Source: Andalucia godoyi (lineage: Eukaryota; Discoba; Jakobea; Jakobida; Andaluciidae). Taken from it: DNA of 64,000 nucleotides. Of the stretch, positions 38,771 through 48,891 are shown one piece after another. The notes under the pieces were generated by a model that did no database searches, had not been told where the DNA came from, and was given only the letters and a program-made list of their open reading frames with translations. The stretch covers positions 62,001 to 126,000 of the forward strand of contig VRVR01000057.1 of NCBI GenBank assembly GCA_009859145.1, written 5' to 3'. Within the stretch, counting starts at the first letter, position 1; each line of letters starts with the position of its first letter. The position numbers and the translations under genes are program-made.

Positions 38771-41398
38771 AGGAATGCCCTTCTGCACAGCCTTTTCTTA
38801 TTCTGTTGTACTGTCAGCCAGACTGCTGGATTCTTTGGGGGATTGCCGTTGCGATTCAGCTACCACAAAGAAGCACCTATCGCGTTGTTCGGGGCACCGA
38901 CGTCCGACGTAAGCAGAATGGGGCCGTGTTTGCATTGATGACTGCGAAGTTGTGTGCGGTACTGTCCATTCGACATCCTTTCTTGGAAGATTCCAGAAAC
39001 CACTCCAGGAGCGACCGTCGATTGTCTTCAGTACTCGGGACATATCCGTGTTTGTGGGAAAAGAACGGAGCAGAACGCAGCTGTCGCATGTATGCCAACA
39101 GAAATTTATGTAATTTGTTCATATTGCAACAGATTTTCCAGCTGAAAGCGAGTAATTGCTTGTTTTGCTTCTGAATGCAATAAGAGTGGCTTCGCGGTCC
39201 ATTGCTTCCTCGATTTTCCAAAAAATCTGGATTGGAAAGAAAACCTTCTAAAAGAGATACCTGCCGGAGGACAACCGCCGGCAGCAGGTAAAGACAAGTT
39301 CGGTTAGTCCACTTTGCCATGATAAATTCATTCGGAACGTCATCCCCCGGCAAATCTGTACCAAATGGAACGACATGCATGCATGAACAGAATAATGTGC
39401 TGCCGGAAGACCGCGGTGAATCGCACTGTTCTCCATGGAGGCCATACAGAACTTCGGAGTTTTCAAGGAGGTCCGTGGGGTGCAGAAACACCCATGGGTG
39501 CGAAAGCGTATATCAGCAACACTGAAAGGATCCAAAAGGAAATGGTGTATCGAAGTTCCATATCTGAACAGTCCAGCACATGGAACAAGACACATATTGG
39601 AACTGCAAGCTCGGCAGTTTGCAAATGGAGCGGGACAAGAGAGGAAGCGCATCGGGGAACGGAAAAATCAGTAAAAAACAAGAACTGCGGATGGAAATAT
39701 CATCTCGTAATTATGAGATACTTGCAAACGAGCTGGTGGGTGCACCATTGGACGTCTCTGACAGCACACCGAATCCGCAGTATTGGCAAGCCATAGGCGA
39801 AGCTTGCGGTTCGAGACGTACGGTGACTGGCCAGTCCAGGAACGGCCATGCAAAATCCCGTTTATCCACTCATGAAATGTCAAGATCTTCCTTTGCAACA
39901 CGAAGGAAATAATGTGCAAAAGATCTGTCGTTGTCAAATATTGAAGAAACCACAAAAACATAAAGAAGGCCACTGGATATCCAAGGAATTCAGGTGGCAA
40001 TTTCTAATGGTCCCCGAAGGACAGACACACCAAAGGATTATGGTAACCCGAATAAAATGCAGTGAGATGTAAGCCAATCTGATAACCTGCCGTGCCACCA
40101 TCGATCACATGAGAACACACTGATAACTGTCGAGTAATCGGCTCCAAAAATTCGTGCTGGAGCTTTTGTCCGAGCAATGGTTCTGAACATTTAACCACCT
40201 ACTTGTGGAATGCCCCTGCAGGAAGAATTCCTGCATTTGGAAACGTTATAAAAGTAAAATGCGCAGTTGTGTTTGAAGTCGACTTACCCCAGTTTCGTGC
40301 TGAGGATTCTGCGAGCAATTACAATCTCCCGGTTCGTGATGTGGCGCTGAACCTGCATGGTAAATGAAAGCCTGCATATGCAATTGTAATAACTCTGATA
40401 TGCAAATATGTGCTCTGCCAGTGATCTGCCTTTCGTTTAACACCAGGACCACTTTTCCGATTTAAACAAGAAACCTAACGTGTGCAAAGTATACAGTTGG
40501 CATAGTCAACAGCATATTATGAAGAACGCGCCATAGATTTGTGCATTTGGGTGTGGGAGCCTTTCTTCAGTTTTGCCGTGTTCCGTTGTCCACCGTCGGC
40601 TCTGTCACTCATCGTCGGAATGAGCCTTATTAAATGAAAAACACGCAGACTTTACACCGTCGTGCAGTACAGTCCTGTTTCCGAAAGATACTGTGCTGCT
40701 GTTGCGCAGGGCGCACGAAGTCATTCCTCTGCCGTTTTCTGACGCCGCACTGATCTGCATTCGATTCCTCTGCAGTCGAATTGTTTTAAACGCCAGTTGA
40801 GGCGAAAGCCGTGACATACTGTCATATCGATAGAAGTGCAGTGATTTTGGTGAGTATTCTTTGTTGCGCAGTTGTGCTGGATTTCTGGTTTTTGACGGCA
40901 GTGGATTCATGGAATCATTCCGACACAACGCAATACGTAACTTTTCTCTCTGTTTGATCTTCGGCGAGTTATCATTCGCATTTTTATTTGACTGGTTTCG
41001 CGACGCTTCTTGTCTTAGCAAGCTTTTCCACCTAATTGGTTGAATTTCGGTTTGCCATCAGAATTCGGGAATGGACTTCTTGTCCTTTCGCTTCTCATCA
41101 TGAGAACGTTTCTGGGACTTTTCTCTTTCGCACATTGCTGATTCTGCCCTGCTGTTCCACGCCTGCATCAGTATCTGCATTGTTGTTTTCTCGTTTTCAA
41201 CTTACACTGGCGACTGATAGTATTTGACGTATTTTCCCAGCTTCGAGTTCGTTCGGTGCACACAACGTCATGTAAATGCTGGAGGATGGAGGTTTGGTGG
41301 CCTCTTTGTACAACCGACTGACGCAAATCAACGACCAAGTAAAGAGTTTCCCACAATGACTTTTTTTAATTATTGAAACGAAAGGAAGCCAATAGATC
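38771..41398. other. 2.6-kb stretch without a supportable gene
   Basis: Both strands are broken by stops and only short frames exist. I looked for tRNA A/B boxes, snRNA- and rRNA-like sequence and retroelement motifs and found nothing convincing. A 27-codon frame at 41276-41359 ends just before the AP-2 mu gene and could be an exon of something, but lacks support. The stretch may hold a decayed mobile element, a non-coding RNA, or a spliced gene that I cannot assemble. Confidence 0.5.
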
Positions 41399-42706
41399 TT
41401 AAATGCGGTTCTGGTACGACCCAGCTTTCGTGATGTAGCGAACCCACTTGACTGTCTGGTAGTTGGACTTCTCGAATACCTTCAAGAAACGGACATGCAA
41501 TCCGGACGAAGTAAACATCGGCACCTGGAAATCAAATCCAATGGGGGGTCGGGACCACGCATTCTTACCAGAAGTTGTTGCTATCAGATTAACTTCACCG
41601 CCGAGGGAATACTCTGCACCGCCAGGAAAACGGCGAATCTTCCAAATGATGCAAGAAGTCTCCGGATCGTACTTCGCCTTTCCAGCAGACATTGTTAAAG
41701 TGGTGTTTGCCGTGTTCGGTGGGCAGGGAATCTTGATAGCAACATTGGTCGCGAACAGCCGGGGAGAGAATGTGGCCTTAACCGTGATTTGGACCTCAAG
41801 ACGAGTTCTTCCAAGCTCACGAATGATAGGCGGCATCATCTTGAACGGCAAGATGATGTTGTCGGTGATACGATAACGCATGAGTTCGAATTCGCCATCT
41901 GGGGGAACGAACGAGATCGTTCGATCTGCATCGAATCGACCAAGCTTCACACACTGATGGAAAGTAATATCGTCGATTTCGATTCCAGACCCTCTTTTGG
42001 AAGAGGCAGATGATGCATGGCCCGCGTGTGTCGAGTCGGACACCATCTTGTCGTTCAAACCGAACTTGCATTCAGGCATGCCAGAAAGGAAACACTTCAT
42101 TGCAACCTGTCCAGAAACGTTGGCGTTCAGAACAGAACCTGAATTGGAGATCAGAGCATTCACTTGCTCAATAACATCCAAGAACACCTCATTGCGTTTG
42201 TACCGAATATTGTCGCGACGCCAAGTAATTGCACCAGTTGCCTGAATTGCAATCTTCGAGGAGTCCTCAAGAGAAACGTCTTGACTGTCTCCTTCGGGGG
42301 ACACGTACATCTTGAGCACATCGATCTCCATCGTTTGCGGGAATCCAAAGTCCATCACCTCGTCGAGAAGCTCATAGATCAAAACGTAGTTGGCACGAAC
42401 CGTGTCTTCGGAATAAACTCCTCCGAAGTACGCCTTGAAGATGTTCATCAGACGGTGCAAAAACGCGAAAACAGTCGTGGCATTCGCATTCCTACGCGTA
42501 ACCGCAACCATGTAGAGGTTGTTCTGCAAGACGTGCAAGAAAGTCAGCGAGCCCAGGGGACGGATAGGCGAGCGGTCGCCAAGCTTGGCAGAAATAATCT
42601 GCGTCTTGAACGCATCCGCCGCAGCACGGATGACAACGTCTTCGCGATAAGAGCGCGAGATCAATACCTCTCCGCGAGAGTTCAGAATCAGCAATGCAGA
42701 AAGCAT
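41399..42706 (-). CDS. AP2M1: AP-2 complex subunit mu (clathrin adaptor medium chain)
   Basis: I chose the ATG at 42706, giving 435 residues, exactly the usual length; the frame upstream is a T-rich leader. It starts MLSALLILNSRGEVLISRSY with the longin-like mu N-terminal domain, then LIYELLDEVMDFGFPQ. The mu homology domain contains RRNEVFLDVIEQ (here KRNEVFLDVIEQV), LSGMPECKFGLNDK, FHQCVKLGRFD, SFVPPDGEFELMRYR and the C-terminal VKWVRYITKAGSY. A Trp-Arg-Arg element (AITWRRDNIRYKRNE) matches the AP-2 linker that is phosphorylated at a Thr in animals. AP-2 mu binds YxxPhi cargo signals and PIP2 at the plasma membrane during endocytosis. Confidence 0.95.
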   Translation of the reverse strand: MLSALLILNSRGEVLISRSYREDVVIRAAADAFKTQIISAKLGDRSPIRPLGSLTFLHVLQNNLYMVAVTRRNANATTVFAFLHRLMNIFKAYFGGVYSEDTVRANYVLIYELLDEVMDFGFPQTMEIDVLKMYVSPEGDSQDVSLEDSSKIAIQATGAITWRRDNIRYKRNEVFLDVIEQVNALISNSGSVLNANVSGQVAMKCFLSGMPECKFGLNDKMVSDSTHAGHASSASSKRGSGIEIDDITFHQCVKLGRFDADRTISFVPPDGEFELMRYRITDNIILPFKMMPPIIRELGRTRLEVQITVKATFSPRLFATNVAIKIPCPPNTANTTLTMSAGKAKYDPETSCIIWKIRRFPGGAEYSLGGEVNLIATTSGKNAWSRPPIGFDFQVPMFTSSGLHVRFLKVFEKSNYQTVKWVRYITKAGSYQNRI

Positions 42707-43374
42707 ATTTAGATGTCTTGAGCTGAGCAAACGGAAGAAAACACAAACAGGAAACCGATAAAAAAAACTAAAACTACAACAAAACAATGTAACAAACAAA
42801 AACAAGAAAGAGCAGAAGACGAGCTGCTGCTGGATCGAGGAAAAGTGGAACTCGGAGCTTTGGGAAAGCTTTGGGAGGCCACTTGCCCAATGGCAGCAAC
42901 AAACGAGGCTTTTTTCTCGAAGATTTGTTTTGTGTACTCTCTCTACAGCAGGACGGCAGCAGGTTTTTTTTCGTATGGTTTTTTTACGACGGTTTGTAAC
43001 ATTTCCCTTTTTCCCGCTTTGTTCCGTTCCGCCTTGCCGAACTGCTTTCCGCAGGGTGTAGGGCCGTAGCCGGAGATGGGGCTCTCCCCCTTCTGCCAAA
43101 GAACACTCAGGTCTGCATTCTGGCATTCTCGCAGGTTCTGTGGAGGTCGTGGTGCCCACCGCCCTCCCCTCTCCTCTCTGCCCCGTGGTGTATTTGAAGT
43201 GCACTTGAACATGACAGGAAATAGCTTAGCGGTGCAAAACTGAGGTGTTCAGCAACAAGTTTACGAGTGGAGACAAAGGCACAGAAAGGAAACTCACCTG
43301 CGAATCAAAAATCACGTTTCCTCAGCGGGAGGCTATCAGTCAGACCATCCAGGCTCGTGCTGCACCGAATCAGA
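42707..43374. other. Intergenic stretch upstream of AP-2 mu
   Basis: 668 bases without a gene I can support, A/C-rich near the AP-2 mu start. It contains the AP-2 mu promoter region and the 3' flank of the next minus-strand gene. Confidence 0.5.
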
Positions 43375-43917
43375 CTAGACACGAGAACCAACGGTACCCA
43401 ACTCGCCGGCCGGCATGGTGTTTGCAGTCGTCGTCGGGCCCATGGTAGTGGGGAGCGTGGACGGCTGAGAGACGTTCTTCGTTGCAATCTTGTAGGCTGG
43501 TACGCCGTCCAACACATGATCCTTGAGAGAAGTCTGCAGGAAGAAATATCCCAGCAAAGCAGGGAAGAGAATTGATGCAAACACTGTTGTGGCGACCAGG
43601 GATCCTTCGTCCGTGATGTTGTCCGCAACCCAGCCAGTAACGACAGCAGTGATCAACATTGTCTGCGACCACGCCAGCGCGAATCCAGCGAGAATACCAA
43701 AGGAGTACGCAGTCAAGAAACGAGAATAAATTACTGGAACGGCTGCCGTGTACAAGAGGGTAACAATGGCGGACCAGACCCACCAAAACCGAAGTCTGCT
43801 GGAGTCAACATCATCCACCGAAGCTGCAACGAACGCCGAGATCGCATAGGCGACTCCGAGTCCGGCAAGAATGAGCCATCCCAAAAACAGGGTAGATCGA
43901 GAGTTCAAAGCGGGCAT
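43375..43917 (-). CDS. Small four-helix membrane protein of unknown family
   Basis: A 180-residue protein from an ATG at 43917. Four hydrophobic segments are visible: LFLGWLILAGLGVAYAISAF, WWVWSAIVTLLYTAAVPVIY, FGILAGFALAWSQTMLITAV, and LVATTVFASILFPALLGYFF. They are followed by a hydrophilic Thr/Ser/Pro-rich tail of about 45 residues. There is no cleavable signal beyond the first helix and no enzyme motif. I do not recognise the family. A four-helix topology with a cytosolic tail could be a trafficking or tetraspan-type protein, but nothing in the sequence decides it. Confidence 0.75.
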   Translation of the reverse strand: MPALNSRSTLFLGWLILAGLGVAYAISAFVAASVDDVDSSRLRFWWVWSAIVTLLYTAAVPVIYSRFLTAYSFGILAGFALAWSQTMLITAVVTGWVADNITDEGSLVATTVFASILFPALLGYFFLQTSLKDHVLDGVPAYKIATKNVSQPSTLPTTMGPTTTANTMPAGELGTVGSRV

Positions 43918-44322
43918 TCTGTTCGTCAGTCCTTTTTAAATTATCACAGAAGAAGAAGAGGAGGAAGTGAGAAAGAAAAAGGAGGGAAAATTGCTTTGTC
44001 CCGAAAATGCCCAAAACGGTGCTTTAAATAAGCACAAGGGTCGGCATTGGTCAGAATCGTTGATGTAAAGTCGATGGAAATGCAAGTGCAAGAACTGCTA
44101 CACGAACACTCCCACGAACTTCTACCGACGAAGAGGAAGCGAGAAAACAAACAAACAAACAACGCAATCTGCACGAACTTGACGTGCAGTTGACTCTCAT
44201 CACAACCCCCCCGCCAAACATGGGGAACGTTAAAAGATGCACGAGACAGAAACACACATGCATATCGACTTCAAGTCGAGTGTGATGGCGGCGGTTGGGA
44301 ACCATTGTGCAAATCCAGTGCA
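43918..44322. other. Intergenic stretch
   Basis: 405 bases between two minus-strand genes, with purine-rich sequence next to the start codon at 43917 and a GAAAACAAACAAACAAAC stretch near 44140. No gene is seen. Confidence 0.5.
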
Positions 44323-45518
44323 TCATCGATCCGTTTTCGGGTTTCTGAAAAAGGTCTGAGCATGCGAGAAGGCCGATTTGATATACGATGCCGTTTCACT
44401 CGTGTCAATACGAGTGGAAACATGGTCGACCAAGAAGAGCTTGCAGATGTTTAACACCGACGGAATCACCAGAAACGAAGAGCCCATCAATCCACCAAGA
44501 ATGCTCAGAGCAGGGACTGCCGTGACAGACGTGGCGAATTGATATTCCAAGGGAACATGCTCGAACCCATGCGCTTGCCGAATCATGAAATCAGTGCAAC
44601 TAATTGTCAGAGCACCAGCAAATGACGACAGCGTTCTTTTCGGAATACTCCGAATCATGAAGAGATCGAGAAGAGGCAATCGGGAAGCATATCGGATCGT
44701 AGGCCAGACCATGGCGGAGACGAGATAAATGCCATACGAACTGAAGAAGCGCTCAATTGCGTCTCGAAACACGAAATCCTTCAAGGCCGCTTCCGGCTTC
44801 TTATTTTGGTTCAGGATTTCCATGCCAAGCGTAGAATAAAATGACGGGGTGCGATCGTGCATGGTTCGCAGTACAAAAGAGATGGGTGACTGTCGCATCC
44901 GGTGTGCATTCCCGACGTCAATGGTCAGCGCAGTCAATAGCTTTTGGAGTACACGTCCTTCTCCCGGATCTGAGACCGTAACCAGATCATGAATGTCCTT
45001 CAATGCTGCGCCTCGCTGCACCAACAGAGTTCGAGCTGCTTTTGCGCTCTCTGTAGAGACAGACGGAGAGCACACGATATCCAACAGCGCAGAAAGTGCG
45101 AGCCTCGGATGCCGCGCACAGCAAGACAGAACCGCGGAGACAATCTCTGGAGAGATTGGCGTTGATGAAAAGCAGGAACTATTTACGAGATTTCGAATCA
45201 TTGCCAGTGTATCCTGTCGGACAGAGACGTCGCGATGACAACATAGAACGGATAGAGCAGCAGACATTGACGGCACTGCCAAAAAAGAAGAGCAAAACGA
45301 CGGGGAAACGCTGAGCAACCACGATTTCCTGATACTGCACTTCAGGTCATCAGAAGAGGAATGTTTGAATGCCTCTGTCTGCACAATACGACCCAACTCC
45401 GATCCTCTCCCTATTTGTGAAAAGTTTTCGTCAGTAAAAGATGGTCATCATATCCTTTTTTTTTTTTTTTTTTTGATTCTTGATGTTCAGAAACACTCCA
45501 GTCACATACTTTTCCCAT
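44323..45518 (-). CDS. Uncharacterised helical protein; spliced gene with a 3-codon first exon
   Basis: I read two exons on the minus strand: 45518-45510 (ATG and two codons) and 45411-44323, giving 365 residues. The intron between them starts GTATGT and ends TACTGAC...AAATAG. Without splicing the frame has no ATG before codon 44 and is stopped by TAG at the acceptor. The protein is rich in Leu, Ala and Ser helices (ARM/HEAT-like in the first half: VSVRQDTLAMIRNLVNSS). A hydrophobic segment ALSILGGLMGSSFLVIPSVL near the C-terminus may span a membrane. I do not recognise the family, and no catalytic motif is visible. Confidence 0.7.
45412..45509 (-). other. 98-nt spliceosomal intron
   Basis: Donor GTATGT directly follows ATG-GGA-AAA. 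Near the 3' end a TTTACTGAC branch-like motif lies about 18 bases before the TAG acceptor. An 18-base homopolymer (T on the plus strand, 45457-45474) lies inside. Removing the intron joins ATG to the long downstream frame in phase. Confidence 0.65.
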
Positions 45519-46195
45519 ATCTTTCAAGTTGATAAAGGCCAAAGAACAGACCACCACAAGATAAACAAAGCGCCAAATTAGTAGCGAGTGGAGGACGATG
45601 AACTACATTAATGCATGCACATAACAAACAAAACAGCCAAACCCAATAAAAAACACACACAGTCAGATTCGTGGTTACCAGTGTCATCCAAATGTACAAA
45701 ACAGAACCAAAAAAATGTGGTAAAAATAAAAAATCACGGAGAGATGCAAACCTTGGAAAATTCTTGGAACTCTGTTACGTTCGCCATTTTTTCTGGCGAA
45801 AGCTGACATCAAGACCCGCTTACTATTCGCCATACGGTTCATGGAGTACGCAGCATATGCTCTGTCCAAAAAGGGGACTGTGACGTTTAATTTCTGTATG
45901 AACCCCCCCTTGTCCAAAAGAAAAAGACACGAAGCTCTGCACGAGTTTCGGTGGAGTCGTGATGGTCGCAGCCAGTCGACGTTTCCACTTCACGGAAAAA
46001 TTCCCGAAAGCCTCCTCAATTTCGCCCGAAGAAAGAATCAACAACTGCGCGTTGCAAGCAGGCGCCCCACGTTATAAGCACAATGCACTGCGGCAAAGAA
46101 CCATGAATGTTGCTGGCATGACCACAGCTTGAGGGGCTTCGTATTTTTCCATCTGTGCATGCGACTTTTGTTGTTGTGGTTGTGTTGAGTAAGAC
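45519..46195. other. Divergent spacer
   Basis: 677 bases between the spliced minus-strand gene and the plus-strand short-chain dehydrogenase. Short frames exist on both strands, but none has domain support. Both promoters should lie here. Confidence 0.5.
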
Positions 46196-46975
46196 ATGTC
46201 ACGCGGATTCTCTGTTTTTGTGCTTGGAGCGTCTTCATGCACTGCGAAAAGCCTGTATCCCTTGCTGCTGAAGAAGAGTCATCTGCATCCCCTGACCTTG
46301 TCTCTGGTTGCACGGGATGCGAAAGAGCTTGAAAACGCCGAGCTGTTCATTCGGCAACTGGACCCGAGCGTCCGTGTGATTAAGTCCGTAGCGGCCGCAA
46401 ATGAGGATGGAGCGATCGGCGAAGCCGTGCAGCGCACGGTCACCGAGTTCGGATCTGTAGATGCGTCTGTGAACTTAATCGGGTCTATTCTTTTAAAGCC
46501 TGCTCATTTAACGTCTATAGAGGACTTTCGCACGGTTTGGGAAACGAACGTACAATCTTCTTTCAGCATGTTGCGCCACGTGACGAAGCACATGATGAGA
46601 CAGCCGCAAGGAGGTTCCGTCGTTCTCATGAGTTCTGCAGTTTCCAGACACGGGTTTGCAAATCACGAAGCCGTGTCTGCTGCAAAAGGCGCCATCAATA
46701 GTTTGACGTTGTCGGCTGCTTCCTCATATGCCAAGCATAAGATCCGAGTCAACGCAGTTCTTCCCGGCCTGACGTTCGCGAAAATGTCGGAACGCCTCAC
46801 ATCGAATTCCCAGGCTCTCCAGGCATCGATTGCAATGCATGCATTGGGTAAGATTGGAACCACAGAAGATGTTGCTCGATCGGTGTCCTTTTTCTTGGAC
46901 CCAGTGGAGTCTGGGCACGTTACTGGGCAATTGCTCGCGGTGGACGGAGGTCTCGGATCCGTCAAGGCGTCCTGA
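46196..46975 (+). CDS. Short-chain dehydrogenase/reductase lacking the usual catalytic Tyr
   Basis: A 259-residue protein from an ATG at 46196 with an SDR Rossmann fold. The nucleotide motif is atypical (VLGASSCTAKSL instead of TGxxxGIG). NLIGSILLKPAHLTS and TNVQSSFSML match the central SDR strands and helix, and the C-terminal GHVTGQLLAVDGG is classic. Where YxxxK is expected the sequence is NHEAVSAAKGA, so Lys is kept but Tyr is replaced by Val. I recall a bacterial SDR subgroup with a similar NHEA-x-AAAK motif, so this may be a family trait rather than decay. Activity and substrate are uncertain; it may be a non-classical oxidoreductase. Confidence 0.82.
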   Translation: MSRGFSVFVLGASSCTAKSLYPLLLKKSHLHPLTLSLVARDAKELENAELFIRQLDPSVRVIKSVAAANEDGAIGEAVQRTVTEFGSVDASVNLIGSILLKPAHLTSIEDFRTVWETNVQSSFSMLRHVTKHMMRQPQGGSVVLMSSAVSRHGFANHEAVSAAKGAINSLTLSAASSYAKHKIRVNAVLPGLTFAKMSERLTSNSQALQASIAMHALGKIGTTEDVARSVSFFLDPVESGHVTGQLLAVDGGLGSVKAS

Positions 46976-47082
46976 CAACAGGAAATGACAATTTAATTAA
47001 AACCACGATCTTCTTCTGGCAAGACTGTTTTTACGAGACGCATGTCGCATTGTCGATCCTACTGCAGGGCGAGAGGCCATCG

Positions 47083-48504
47083 CTACTCATCACTCGCAAC
47101 ACCCAGGTTCTTGTCCGACCACATCAATTGTGCAGAATCACATATTTGATAATGTTCTCTAGTGGCTTGCAACTCATGAAGAAGGTCGATCCAAGCACCC
47201 TGGCCCCACGAATTAATCAGAAAACTCTTTGTGTCGTTGTCTGTTGCGTTTTCGAAGCTTGGGACATTGCACAAAACCACAGCCGCTGGTTCACGGTTCG
47301 AAACCTTGAGAGATAAACTGCAACAGAATCCAAGATCCTCCCCCGAAATAACCATCCAGTTTCTTCCACACTGCGTCTGCCCATTGCCTTCCGCACGGTG
47401 GACATCCTCAGAGTCCTCCTCCTCAGTGGGCCGTGTGAATGGTGGACAATCGTAGGATACGTGGACCGCGCCCGCTTTGTCAGTCTGTTCAATCCATTCA
47501 TACTCTACGTCTGTACAATGCCGTGTCTCGAGCCACTTTCTTGCAGCTCGAATCAGCCCCATGCATATCCGATTCCAGGTCCAGGGAAGATGCGCCTTTT
47601 CCTCAGAGGGAACAAGCAGCTTATCAACACAGTGAACGGAGAGCTCTGCCTCGTATACGGCAATCTGACACGCTCGCAACTGCGACTTCCAAGCGGCCTC
47701 AATTGCATTAACGGATGTCCAAAAGTCACCCTTTGTTGGAGAGACTGCCAAACGGAATCGGATGAATTCCAACGCATAGTACTGCCACTGGGACCGCAGA
47801 CGGGACAGAGTGGCAATGAACCGCTTTCTGCGCCACTTCAGATATGGGTCCAGTATGACAGAGTCTTCGTCAAACAAACATCTCATCGCCGGATCTGCGA
47901 GCAGCGAGGCGTACACGCAAGCAGTGAACGTATTTTCGTTGAGGAACTGAGAGTAGTAATCGACAAGCGAGAATTTTTGAAATGGAACCAGAGTCACAAC
48001 CTGCCATTTGGCCAAATCACCAGAAACGCGGATCAAACCAACCCCAAACCCTCGATCCATCAGGCATTGAAACCAAAACGTGAGTGCGCTGCTTGTCAGG
48101 TTGAACAGAGAATCCACGACAACAGAAACCTGGTTGTACCATTTCTCAAGTAACAAGCCGTGCAGCATGTCCGCATAGGTGAACCACTTCATGTTATCGT
48201 CATAGCTCATCACAACGTCGTGTACCCGCTGACCGTCATCCATTCTCGTAAAGGACTCTACAATGTCCGACTGCGGGCAGGAGCTCAACGCAGCGAAATA
48301 CTGCTGTGAAACACCAGACAGAATCAAGTACATCTGACCATCGCGGAAGGCCAAAGAAACATTGTCCGATATCCCTTTGAAGTACGCGTAGGAGTCGATG
48401 GACATTGCTGAGGGGTGTCTGTATTCCGTTTTGCAAAACTCGGTGTTGGTGGAGGAAAAAGAAGGCAAGATTTTTATTTTTCTCCAGGCGTTGCCATTTG
48501 GCAT
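47083..48504 (-). CDS. Uncharacterised 473-residue protein
   Basis: An open frame from an ATG at 48504; a second in-frame ATG at 48405 (MSIDSYAYFKGI) is an equally good start. The protein is soluble-looking, rich in aromatic residues and Trp (WFTYADMLHGLLLEKWYNQV, WQYYALEFIRFRLA), with an acidic linker (EEEDSEDVHRAEG) before a C-terminal domain. There is no signal peptide, membrane helix or known motif that I recognise. It is convergent with the short-chain dehydrogenase gene, about 107 bases between stops, and divergent from the membrane protein gene at 48892. Confidence 0.7.
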   Translation of the reverse strand: MPNGNAWRKIKILPSFSSTNTEFCKTEYRHPSAMSIDSYAYFKGISDNVSLAFRDGQMYLILSGVSQQYFAALSSCPQSDIVESFTRMDDGQRVHDVVMSYDDNMKWFTYADMLHGLLLEKWYNQVSVVVDSLFNLTSSALTFWFQCLMDRGFGVGLIRVSGDLAKWQVVTLVPFQKFSLVDYYSQFLNENTFTACVYASLLADPAMRCLFDEDSVILDPYLKWRRKRFIATLSRLRSQWQYYALEFIRFRLAVSPTKGDFWTSVNAIEAAWKSQLRACQIAVYEAELSVHCVDKLLVPSEEKAHLPWTWNRICMGLIRAARKWLETRHCTDVEYEWIEQTDKAGAVHVSYDCPPFTRPTEEEDSEDVHRAEGNGQTQCGRNWMVISGEDLGFCCSLSLKVSNREPAAVVLCNVPSFENATDNDTKSFLINSWGQGAWIDLLHELQATREHYQICDSAQLMWSDKNLGVASDE

Positions 48505-48891
48505 ATTCGGGTGATGGTGGAGAAACCATGGCGTTTGCCGGCGTCAGTTTGCAAGCGCACGCCATGTCTATCAAACGGTCCCTGCGCGAGCAGTTGAATG
48601 AAAGTTTCTTCGGCAGTCGTGCTGTCACCATCCATCATCGGGTGCAAGCAGCACCTTCCACGGCGGCATTTGTGTGCTGGCTAGGCTCAAGCATCACTTG
48701 CTTGCTGTTGCAGTTTTCGACTCAGTTGAAGGGCGCTTTGGGCTAAGTTCCATGCTTCTATTTCCTCTTTCCTCTCTCCTCTTTGTCTTTGTCTTTGTCT
48801 TCGTCTTTGTCTTCCTCATTGTCTTTGTCTTCCTTTCGGTGTGTCACATCCTTCGCTGTTGGTGCAAGGCTGTTTGTTGTCGCTGTCCCTC
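48505..48891. other. Divergent spacer with CTTTGT repeats
   Basis: 387 bases without a supportable gene. A pyrimidine-rich (TTTGTC)n-like repeat at about 48780-48835 precedes the downstream start codon. Confidence 0.55.

Noticed and set aside
39365-39912. Possible retroelement coding fragments on the plus strand
   Set aside because: I looked for reverse transcriptase, integrase and RNase H motifs; none is convincing and the frames are short and broken.
41276-41359. 27-codon frame (MLEDGGLVASLYNRLTQIND...) before the AP-2 mu stop
   Set aside because: It looks protein-like but is too short, has no homologue I recognise and no confirmed splice partner.
45502-45699. 65-codon minus-strand frame with two hydrophobic stretches
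   Set aside because: It overlaps the first exon and donor site of the spliced gene at 44323-45518 in another frame and has no family match.
47290-47310. GGTTCGAAACC resembling a tRNA B box
   Set aside because: It lies inside a protein gene, with no A box or cloverleaf around it.
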